Origin: Embleya sp040605455
Lineage (GTDB): Bacteria > Actinomycetota > Actinomycetes > Streptomycetales > Streptomycetaceae
Direction of reading: 5' to 3'
Assembly: GCF_040605455.1 (NCBI RefSeq)
Contig: NZ_JBEXCV010000080.1
Location: 1 to 39,332, forward strand
Length of the DNA stretch: 39,332 nt
Shown: positions 33,303 to 39,332 of the stretch, in pieces
Position numbering within the stretch: position 1 is the first letter of the stretch
How the letters are laid out: every line of letters begins with the position of its first letter
Made by a program: the position numbers and the translations under genes
Notes under the pieces: generated by a model
What the model was told of the DNA's origin: nothing
The model's database searches: none
What the model saw: only the letters and a program-made list of their open reading frames with translations

Positions 33303-33578
33303 CCCCACCTCGGCGGGCCGCCTTCGTCCCCGCCGGACGGAGCCGACCCGCTGCGCAACATGCGCGGACGCAAAATCGCCCCCGGAACCGGCTCCCGATT
33401 CCGTTCCGTTTCCGAGCGTGGCGGGCACCAAAAGCGGGGTCGGCCGACGAGCAGGCCCGCCGGGTGTTCGAGCGTTTCCACCCGGCGGACGGCTCGCACA
33501 GGTGCGGCACCGGCACGACTCGGCGCGCCCGGCCCAACGCGGGCGCGGGATCAGGAGGCAGGCCGGGTCAGGGACCCG

Positions 33579-34907
33579 TCACGCGAACGCCGCCGTCCAG
33601 TCCACTGCGACCCCGTTCACGTACGCTTGCGCCAGTGCGGTCAGGAAGCGGGCCATTCCGCCGTCCTCGTTGCGCAGCGTCGCCATCAGCACGGCCGAAC
33701 GGCCCAGTTCCTCGACGATGTCCTGCATCCCGACCGTGAGCACCGGCTGGGCGCTGCACTCGACGAAGATCGTGTGGCCGTCGGTGACCAGCGCGCGCAC
33801 GGCCTCGTCGAACCTCACCGTCTGGCGCAGGTTCCGGTACCAGTACTCCGCGTCCAGCTCGTCGGTGTCGATGCGGCGTCCGGTCACCGTCGAGTAGAAC
33901 GGCACGTCGCCGCGCGCCGGTCGGATCCCGGCCGCCAGGTCGAGCAGAGCCTCCCGCAGATCCTCCACGTGCGCCGAGTGCGCGGCGAAGTCGACTCCCG
34001 GCACCCGCCAGCGCATCATCCGAGCGGCGGACAGCGCGGCACCGAACTCGGCCATCGCACTCACGTCGCCCGACACGGTCATGGTGGCCGGGCCGTTCAC
34101 CGCTGCCACCGACAACGCGCCGTCCCAGTCGGCCAGCATCGTTCGCACCCGCTCGTTGGGTGCCAATACGGTCAGCATCTCGCCGCGACCGCGAATCGCC
34201 GTCAGGGCCTGGCTGCGCAACGCGACGATCCGCGCCGCGTCCTCCAGCGACAACGCGCCGGCGACGTGCGCGGCCACGATCTCGCCCTGTGAATGGCCGA
34301 CCGTCGCCCTGGGCTCCACGCCGAACCGGCGCCACAGCCGGGCCAGCGACAACATCATCGAGAACAGCACGGGCTGCACGACGTCCACCCGGTCCAGCGG
34401 CGGGGTTCCCGGCGCTTGCCGCAGCACGTCCTCCAGGGACCAGTCCAGGTATGGCGACAGCGCCTTTTCGCAGGCCCCGATCTCCTGGGCGAACGCGGGC
34501 GAGGTGTCCAACAGCTCGACCGCCATGCCGACCCACTGGGTGCCCTGGCCCGGGAACACGAACACCGGCCGGGCATCGGCCTGCGCCTGCCGGGTCGCCC
34601 GGCCGGCGATCACGTTCGGCGCGGCCCGTTCCTCGACGAGCGCCCGCACCCCGGCGAGCAGCTCCGCCCGGTCGCGCCCCAGCACCACGGCCCGGTACTC
34701 GAAGGCCGCGCCGGCCGCGACCAGCGATCGCCCCACCTCGGTGACGTCGACGACGACGTTCAGCGCCGAGTCGGACTCGAACCGGGCCAGCAGCCGCGCG
34801 GCCTGGCCGCGCAGACCCTGCGCGCTTCGCCCGGACAGCACCCACGGCACCGTGCCGGCTCCGGCACCGACTTCGATCGGGACGTCTTGCGTGGCCGGCT
34901 TGGTCAC
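33579..34907 (-). CDS. stand-alone polyketide acyltransferase (AT)
   Basis: 442 aa. GTG at 34907 is preferred over GTG at 34913, which overlaps the GAGGAG ribosome site. The protein looks like an AT domain cut from a modular PKS. The N-terminus (VPWVLSGRSAQGLRGQAARL) is a KS-AT linker, the catalytic domain spans about 115-400, and the end (AYVNGVAVDWTAAFA) is a post-AT linker. Active-site Ser206 lies in GHSQGEIVAAH, with FPGQGTQWVGMA upstream and RVDVVQPVLFSMM, both usual in methylmalonyl-type ATs. The specificity tetrad at 307-310, normally YASH or HAFH, is FAAH, so the extender unit could be unusual. It would load acyl-CoA onto a carrier protein in trans. It sits at the edge of a PKS cluster, transcribed away from it. 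Confidence 0.88.
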   Translation of the reverse strand: MTKPATQDVPIEVGAGAGTVPWVLSGRSAQGLRGQAARLLARFESDSALNVVVDVTEVGRSLVAAGAAFEYRAVVLGRDRAELLAGVRALVEERAAPNVIAGRATRQAQADARPVFVFPGQGTQWVGMAVELLDTSPAFAQEIGACEKALSPYLDWSLEDVLRQAPGTPPLDRVDVVQPVLFSMMLSLARLWRRFGVEPRATVGHSQGEIVAAHVAGALSLEDAARIVALRSQALTAIRGRGEMLTVLAPNERVRTMLADWDGALSVAAVNGPATMTVSGDVSAMAEFGAALSAARMMRWRVPGVDFAAHSAHVEDLREALLDLAAGIRPARGDVPFYSTVTGRRIDTDELDAEYWYRNLRQTVRFDEAVRALVTDGHTIFVECSAQPVLTVGMQDIVEELGRSAVLMATLRNEDGGMARFLTALAQAYVNGVAVDWTAAFA

Positions 34908-34984
34908 GAGCACTCCTCGTCATCGCCAATCAGCGGACTGCGAATTGCAGGATATCGCGCATGTCGAGTGTTTCCGCCCACCGC

Positions 34985-35184
34985 GCGGTAATTCCGCCGC
35001 AAGGACACGATTACCGGGTGATTACCCGGTACCGACGAAATCGTGTAAGGCTGCCGGCACCCAGTCGCGTCTGCTTTCCAGTACGGAGGCCACTCGTTGT
35101 CGGGCTATCCGATATCGCAGGCTATTATTCCTGCGCATCCGCAGATCACGTCCACTCATTTTTCATCGAATCTGCCGCGCCCCG
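34985..35184 (+). repeat. 200-bp duplication, copy A (before the O-acyltransferase)
   Basis: Aligns without gaps to 36631-36830; by hand count 154 of 200 positions match, with 80 of 90 in the core. It includes the leader GTGTAAGGCTGCC, the GTACGGAGG ribosome site and the TTG start with about 15 following codons. Confidence 0.9.
35012..35031. promoter_or_regulatory. 20-bp perfect inverted repeat
   Basis: TACCGGGT, GATT, ACCCGGTA. The part TTACCGG-N2-GATTACCC is also kept in the second copy of the duplication (near 36657-36672), so it is a candidate binding site for a cluster regulator such as the PucR-type protein. Confidence 0.5.
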
Positions 35185-35240
35185 CTCCGGAAAGCGCGGG
35201 ACCGGCTCGTGAACTCCGACCCCCGACGATCACATGGTGA
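35097..35240 (+). pseudogene. 47-codon ORF matching the 5' end of the PucR-type gene; truncated copy or coupling leader
   Basis: TTG at 35097 with GGAGG (35085-35089) at 7-nt spacing, the same arrangement as the PucR-type gene at 36743. It begins SGYPISQAIIPAHPQITST, against SAYPISQAAIPAQRQITST in the regulator. Similarity then fades after a few residues, and the frame ends at TGA 35238-35240. The stop overlaps the O-acyltransferase ATG (35234), which has no ribosome site of its own. Either it is the remnant of a duplicated regulator gene, or it survives as a translated leader that brings ribosomes to the O-acyltransferase. Sequence alone cannot tell the two apart. Confidence 0.6.
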
Positions 35241-36460
35241 CCAGGGAAGCCGGCCCGAGCCGCGTCGGCCGCACACACGCGCCCACCCACCCGGAACCCG
35301 CACGGTTGCCGTCGTTGACGGGACTGCGTTTTCTGGCTGCCATGATGGTCTTCACCACACACATCCTGTGGTACACCGGGCTCGTCCCGGGCGACACGGG
35401 AACGGAGCTCAGAAAGACATTCGCCCTCTCGGGCTCCTACGGCGTCGGTTTCTTCTTCATCCTGAGCGGCTTCGTCCTGACCTGGACCGCGCGCTCGGAC
35501 GACACGGCCGGTTCGTTCTGGCGCCGTCGCCTGGTGAAGATCGGCCCGATGCACCTGATCACCTTCGGCCTGGCGGCCCTGCTCGTGCTCGATACGGACC
35601 GGCCCACCCGCACGCGCGACTGGTTCGCGTCGGTGACCATGCAGCAGTCGTGGTTCCCGGACATCCGGACCGTCTCGGCGGTCAACGGGGTGAGCTGGTC
35701 GTTGTGCTGCGAGTTCTTCTTCTACCTGGCCTTTCCGGCCCTGCTGCCGGTCCTGCGCCGGATACGCGAGGAATGGCTGTGGCCGGCGATCGCGGGCGTA
35801 CTGGCGTTGATCGTGGGCGTGTTCCTCGTCGCCACGTTCGTGGTGAACGACCAGCCGCGGCTCACCGCCTTCTCCGTGTCCGGCGAAGTGTCGTTCGACC
35901 AGGTGTGGTTCGTGTACTTCTTCCCGCCGGCCCGCGCGCTCGAATTCGTCCTGGGCATTCTCCTGGCCAGGATCGTCGCGGCGGGTCGATGGCCGCGCAT
36001 CGGCCTGGTCCCCGCCTTCGGCCTGGCCGTCGTCGGATACGTGCTCACCCAGTACGAGCCGTACCTGGCGGGCACGGCCGGCGTGGCGACCGTGTGGACC
36101 GCGCCCCTGATCGCCGCAGCCGCGGTCGCGGACCGGCAGCGCACCGCCTCGGTGTTCCGCGGGCCGACGATGGTTTTCCTGGGTGAGATCTCCTTCGCGT
36201 TCTACATGGTCCACTGGATCGTCATCATGAAGGCCGCCGACATGATCGGGCCCACCCGCACGTTCTCGTCGGGGACCGGCGTACTCCTGATACTCGCCGT
36301 GCTCGGCGTGGCACTGGCGTGTTCCGCGCTTTTGTATCGGTGCCTGGAGACGCCGCTGGTGCGGCGCTTCGGGCGGCACCGGCCGAAGCCGGGGACGGCG
36401 GACCTGCCATCCCCCGCAGCCGCGCCCGTGCCGACCGAGGGCCGGCGCGTACCGAACTGA
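35234..36460 (+). CDS. membrane O-acyltransferase (acyltransferase family 3, OafA-like)
   Basis: 408 aa, ATG at 35234 (GTG at 35237 is an in-frame alternative). No Shine-Dalgarno sequence precedes it, and the start overlaps the end of the short ORF described above, suggesting translational coupling. About ten membrane helices. Family marks are LPSLTGLRFLAAMMVFTTHI near the N-terminus (catalytic-type Arg and His), GVGFFFILSGFVLTWTAR, GVSWSLCCEFFFYLAFP, and EISFAFYMVHWIVI near the C-terminus. These enzymes transfer acetyl or other acyl groups onto sugars or natural products at the membrane. Within a PKS cluster it may acylate the product or a sugar on it (inference). A strong terminator follows. 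Confidence 0.88.
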   Translation: MVTREAGPSRVGRTHAPTHPEPARLPSLTGLRFLAAMMVFTTHILWYTGLVPGDTGTELRKTFALSGSYGVGFFFILSGFVLTWTARSDDTAGSFWRRRLVKIGPMHLITFGLAALLVLDTDRPTRTRDWFASVTMQQSWFPDIRTVSAVNGVSWSLCCEFFFYLAFPALLPVLRRIREEWLWPAIAGVLALIVGVFLVATFVVNDQPRLTAFSVSGEVSFDQVWFVYFFPPARALEFVLGILLARIVAAGRWPRIGLVPAFGLAVVGYVLTQYEPYLAGTAGVATVWTAPLIAAAAVADRQRTASVFRGPTMVFLGEISFAFYMVHWIVIMKAADMIGPTRTFSSGTGVLLILAVLGVALACSALLYRCLETPLVRRFGRHRPKPGTADLPSPAAAPVPTEGRRVPN

Positions 36461-36477
36461 CGGGCAGGGCCGGGCGG

Positions 36478-36541
36478 CGAGCCGCACGACCTCTCACGCG
36501 TCCTGCGCGGCCCGACACCCGCGCAGGACGCGTGCGGCTCG
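36478..36541 (+). terminator. large hairpin terminator after the O-acyltransferase
   Basis: Inner stem ACGCGTCCTGCGCGG (36496-36510) pairs with 36519-36533 over an 8-nt loop. An alternative outer arm CGAGCCGCACG (36478-36488) pairs with 36531-36541. It begins 17 nt after the stop. Confidence 0.65.
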
Positions 36542-36630
36542 GGCACGTACGCCGGCGGTACCGGGCCGGGCGTACCGCCGCAAACACGAAGACACGCAGG
36601 TCGCGCAGGCCCACCGCAGCCGCCCATCGG

Positions 36631-36830
36631 GCGGTAATCTCGCCGCCGGCGCGCGGTTACCGGTCGATTACCCACCGTGGATGCAACCGTGTAAGGCTGC
36701 CGACGACCAGTCGCGCCCGCTTTCCGGTACGGAGGCTACTCGTTGTCGGCCTATCCGATATCGCAGGCTGCTATTCCTGCGCAACGACAGATAACATCCA
36801 CCTATTCGCTGCTGCATCTGCTGCGCCCCA
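36631..36830 (+). repeat. 200-bp duplication, copy B (before and into the PucR-type gene)
   Basis: Partner of 34985-35184 at a fixed offset of 1646 bp. It spans the putative promoter, the ribosome site and the first 29 codons of the regulator gene. This is taken as the parental copy because the reading frame continues into a full-length gene. Confidence 0.9.
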
Positions 36831-38134
36831 CCGACGACTCCGTGCTCCATCTACCGGCGACGAACCCGCAGTTGGTCGAGGAGGTCGTCGTCCGCGTCGG
36901 TTCGGGTGCGACCGGTTGGGCCATCGAAAACAGCCGCCTGCTGCCGGCCGAGCTGGCCGAGGAGCCGTTCGCCAGATTCGACCGAAGATCGTACAGCGAA
37001 ACGCGGCTGATCGAGGCGATAGCGCTCTGGGTCGTATTGCGGCTCAGCGGCGTGCGAGCCATTACCGGCCTGCTTTCCGCAGAGCTCACGAATGCCATTC
37101 GGGAACGCATCGCCGACAACACGACGGTCGATCTCCTGCTTCGTTGTGTCCGGGCCACGCATGCGCGTTTCACCCGCGAGTTGTTCGATTTCTGCGAGGT
37201 GCAGATCCCCACCCAGGACCAGCCGGCCATGATGCGGTCCATTTCGGCCGACCTGTTCGAAGGAATGGAGACGCTCTCCGCCGCGGTGACCGAGAAATTC
37301 GCCGCCGAACGCAACCGCTGGTTCGCCGGATCCGTGGGTGAACGCTTCGAGCTGGTGTCGGCGATTCTGGAGGGCAAGCCCGTCGACACGAGAAAGGCGC
37401 TGCGCCGGTTGCAATACGACCTGACGCTGCATCACGTCGCACTGGTCCTGTGGCAGGACGAGATCACCCCGGACAGCGGGCGCGAACTGGAGACCACGGC
37501 CCTGCGCCTGCTGGAACAGGTCGGCTGCTCGTCGATGTTGCTGCTCCCCGCAGGCCCGGGTCGGCTGTGGGCGTGGGGTGGCCGCGCCACCGACCATCCG
37601 GGCGAGCTGGGGCGATCGGAAAAGCCGGTGGACCTGCCCGCGCACATCCACGTCGCGTCCGGGTTGCCGGGCGGCGGTGTGGCCGGTTTCCAGCGCTCCC
37701 ACGAGCAGGCGGTCACCGCGGAGCGGGTCGGCCGCATCACCGAGCCCGGCCCGTCCAGGCTGTGCGACTACGGCGATCTGGAGTTGGTGATCCTGCTCGG
37801 CAACGACGCCGAGGCCACCGCCGACTTCGTTCGCCGCGAACTCGGCCCGCTCGCCGCCGACAACAGGACCATGGCCGCATTGCGCGAGACCGTGCGATGC
37901 CTGCTGGACAACGAGCGGGGCGTGGCCGTCACGGCCAAACACCTGCACATCGCGAAGAACACCGTGGTCTACCGGGTGAAGAAGGCGGAGCAGTTGCTCG
38001 GGCGGTCCCTGCGCGAGGACCACCTCCGCCTGCACCTCGCGCTGTACCTGGCAGGACGGCTCGGCTCGTCGGTGCTGGCCAAGCAGGGTCCCGCCACGGG
38101 ACTGGAGAACTCGATTCGGGCGGTGTCCTCATGA
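36743..38134 (+). CDS. PucR/CdaR-type transcriptional regulator of the PKS cluster
   Basis: 463 aa, TTG start at 36743 with GGAGG (36731-36735) at 7-nt spacing. No good ATG or GTG is nearby, and the same TTG arrangement is conserved in the duplicated copy. The N-terminal about 200 residues are mainly helical, with no recognised domain. The middle (about 200-330, FELVSAILEGKPVDTRKALR then HVALVLWQDE) resembles the GGDEF-like domain of CdaR regulators. The C-terminal helix-turn-helix is VAVTAKHLHIAKNTVVYRVK followed by KAEQLLGRSL, the PucR signature. It is the likely cluster-specific regulator. Its stop overlaps the ATG of the PKS gene (ATGA), so regulator and synthase are co-translated. Confidence 0.88.
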   Translation: MSAYPISQAAIPAQRQITSTYSLLHLLRPTDDSVLHLPATNPQLVEEVVVRVGSGATGWAIENSRLLPAELAEEPFARFDRRSYSETRLIEAIALWVVLRLSGVRAITGLLSAELTNAIRERIADNTTVDLLLRCVRATHARFTRELFDFCEVQIPTQDQPAMMRSISADLFEGMETLSAAVTEKFAAERNRWFAGSVGERFELVSAILEGKPVDTRKALRRLQYDLTLHHVALVLWQDEITPDSGRELETTALRLLEQVGCSSMLLLPAGPGRLWAWGGRATDHPGELGRSEKPVDLPAHIHVASGLPGGGVAGFQRSHEQAVTAERVGRITEPGPSRLCDYGDLELVILLGNDAEATADFVRRELGPLAADNRTMAALRETVRCLLDNERGVAVTAKHLHIAKNTVVYRVKKAEQLLGRSLREDHLRLHLALYLAGRLGSSVLAKQGPATGLENSIRAVSS

Positions 38135-39332
38135 GCGACAGGCAGATGAACAAGGACGAGAAGCTCCTCGACTACCTCAAGTGGGTCACCGCCGACCTGC
38201 ACAAGGCCCGGGCCCGGGTCGAGGAGCTCGAGTCGAGCCGGTCCGAGCCCATCGCCATCCTGGGCATGGGCTGCCGCTACCCCGGCGACGTGTCGACGCC
38301 CGAGGAGTTGTGGCGCGTGGCCGCCGACGGCGTCGACGCGATCACCGAGTTCCCCGCCGACCGCGACTGGGACGTGGCGGGTATGTACGACCCGGACCCC
38401 GATGCGATGGGCAAGTTCTACGCACGGGAGGGCGGATTCCTCAGCGACGTCAAGGGTTTCGACTCGGCGTTCTTCGGGATCTCGCCGCGGGAGGCGCTGG
38501 CGATGGACCCGCAGCAGCGGCTGCTGCTGGAAACCACGTGGGAGGCCATCGAACGGGCGCGCATGGATCCGCGCTCGTTGCGGGGCAGCGACACCGGGGT
38601 GTTCGTCGGCGTGATGTACACCGGCTACGCCTCCACGGTCGACGCCTCGTCGACGGGCGTCGAGGGCTACGCGATGACCGGGATGCTGACGAGCGTCGCC
38701 TCCGGTCGGATCTCCTATGTCCTCGGCCTGGAAGGGCCGACGGTCAGCATGGACACGGCCTGCTCGTCCTCGCTGGTGTCGATCCACCACGCCGTGACGG
38801 CGCTGCGCAACGGCGAGTGCTCGCTGGCGCTGGCCGGCGGGGCGATGGTGATTCCGGTGCCGGACGGCTTCGTGGAGTTCTCCCGGCAGCGCGGGCTCGC
38901 GCCGGACGGGCGCTGCAAGGCGTTCGCGGCCGCGGCGGACGGCACCGGATTCTCCGAGGGGGTGGGGGTACTGGTGCTGGCGCGGCTCTCCGACGCCCGG
39001 CGGCTCGGGCACCCGGTGCTTGCGGTGATCCGTGGCAGTGCGGTGAACTCCGACGGTGCCTCCAACGGCCTGACCGCGCCGAGCGGCCCATCGCAGCAGC
39101 GGGTGATCCGCAGGGCGCTGACCAACGCCGGCCTCTCCCCCGCCGAGGTCGACGTCATCGACGCGCACGGCACGGGAACGATGCTCGGTGATCCGATCGA
39201 GGCGCAGGCGCTGCTGGCCACGTACGGTCGGTCCCGGTCGGACGATCAGCCGCTTCTGTTGGGCTCGTTGAAGTCGAATATCGGGCATACCCAGGCCGCG
39301 GCGGGGGTGGCCGGGGTGATCAAGTTGGTCAT
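38131..39332 (+). CDS. modular type I polyketide synthase, N-terminal docking domain and ketosynthase (3' end outside window)
   Basis: 400 codons are visible; the gene runs off the right edge. ATG at 38131 overlaps the regulator stop. The first about 38 residues form a coiled-coil docking helix (DEKLLDYLKWVTADLHKARA), typical of modules that receive a chain from another PKS protein, so this is not a loading module. The ketosynthase starts at PIAILGMGCRYPG. Its active-site Cys211 is in DTACSSS, with His346 in HGTGT and His386 in KSNIGH. The Cys (not Gln) means an elongating ketosynthase. No AT, reductive domain or carrier protein is in view, so it cannot be said whether the discrete AT at 33579-34907 serves this module. 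Confidence 0.96.
   Translation, partial: MSDRQMNKDEKLLDYLKWVTADLHKARARVEELESSRSEPIAILGMGCRYPGDVSTPEELWRVAADGVDAITEFPADRDWDVAGMYDPDPDAMGKFYAREGGFLSDVKGFDSAFFGISPREALAMDPQQRLLLETTWEAIERARMDPRSLRGSDTGVFVGVMYTGYASTVDASSTGVEGYAMTGMLTSVASGRISYVLGLEGPTVSMDTACSSSLVSIHHAVTALRNGECSLALAGGAMVIPVPDGFVEFSRQRGLAPDGRCKAFAAAADGTGFSEGVGVLVLARLSDARRLGHPVLAVIRGSAVNSDGASNGLTAPSGPSQQRVIRRALTNAGLSPAEVDVIDAHGTGTMLGDPIEAQALLATYGRSRSDDQPLLLGSLKSNIGHTQAAAGVAGVIKLV

Noticed and set aside
35097..35240. Short ORF considered as a functional second PucR regulator
   Set aside because: It lacks the effector and helix-turn-helix domains; only the promoter and the first codons match. It is recorded as a truncated copy or leader.

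Overview
The base composition is very GC-rich, with GTG/TTG starts, ATGA/GTGA gene overlaps, split Streptomyces-style glycerol genes, a LigC-type ligase and a modular type I polyketide synthase (PKS). Together these point to a filamentous actinomycete of the Streptomycetaceae type; the genus cannot be fixed from this window. I see no rRNA, tRNA, insertion sequence or CRISPR array.

Left part (1-16.7 kb). The window opens inside an ECF-type sigma factor gene coupled to a small membrane protein. A cassette of a secreted metallophosphoesterase, an MFS transporter and a TolB-like membrane-anchored propeller protein follows. Then come an ArsR-type regulator and a secreted alpha/beta hydrolase. The complete glycerol regulon is next: glpF-glpK on the minus strand, divergent from a GylR-type IclR regulator and glpD on the plus strand. 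It is followed by a striking pair. One gene fuses an ECF sigma factor, a zinc-binding anti-sigma (ZAS) motif, a tandem-repeat linker, a membrane helix and an extracellular CAP/SCP domain in a single protein. The next gene encodes a CAP-domain lipoprotein. Both are preceded by the same 37-bp element at the same distance, suggesting one small self-controlled envelope regulon.

Middle (16.5-20.9 kb). A DUF1059 protein, a PHP-domain phosphoesterase, a DoxX membrane protein, and a divergent LigD-type primase/polymerase and LigC ligase pair (end-joining or repair, with no Ku gene in view).

Sugar operon (20.9-33.3 kb). Nine tightly packed minus-strand genes lie divergent from a GntR/FCD regulator: GH42 beta-galactosidase, two P-protein (GcvPA/GcvPB)-like subunits, an AcoX/NAD-kinase-like protein, a short-chain dehydrogenase, a sugar ABC importer (binding protein and two permeases, no ATPase) and a GH63-like glycosidase. 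The P-protein-like subunits depart from canonical active-site-region motifs and no GcvH or GcvT is present. They may therefore act on something other than glycine, in an undescribed catabolic route.

Right edge (33.5-39.3 kb). This is the border of a modular type I PKS cluster: a stand-alone acyltransferase with an atypical specificity motif, a membrane O-acyltransferase, a PucR-type regulator, and the start of a PKS with a docking helix and ketosynthase. The promoter and first codons of the PucR gene are duplicated upstream of the O-acyltransferase. There they form a 47-codon ORF overlapping its start codon.
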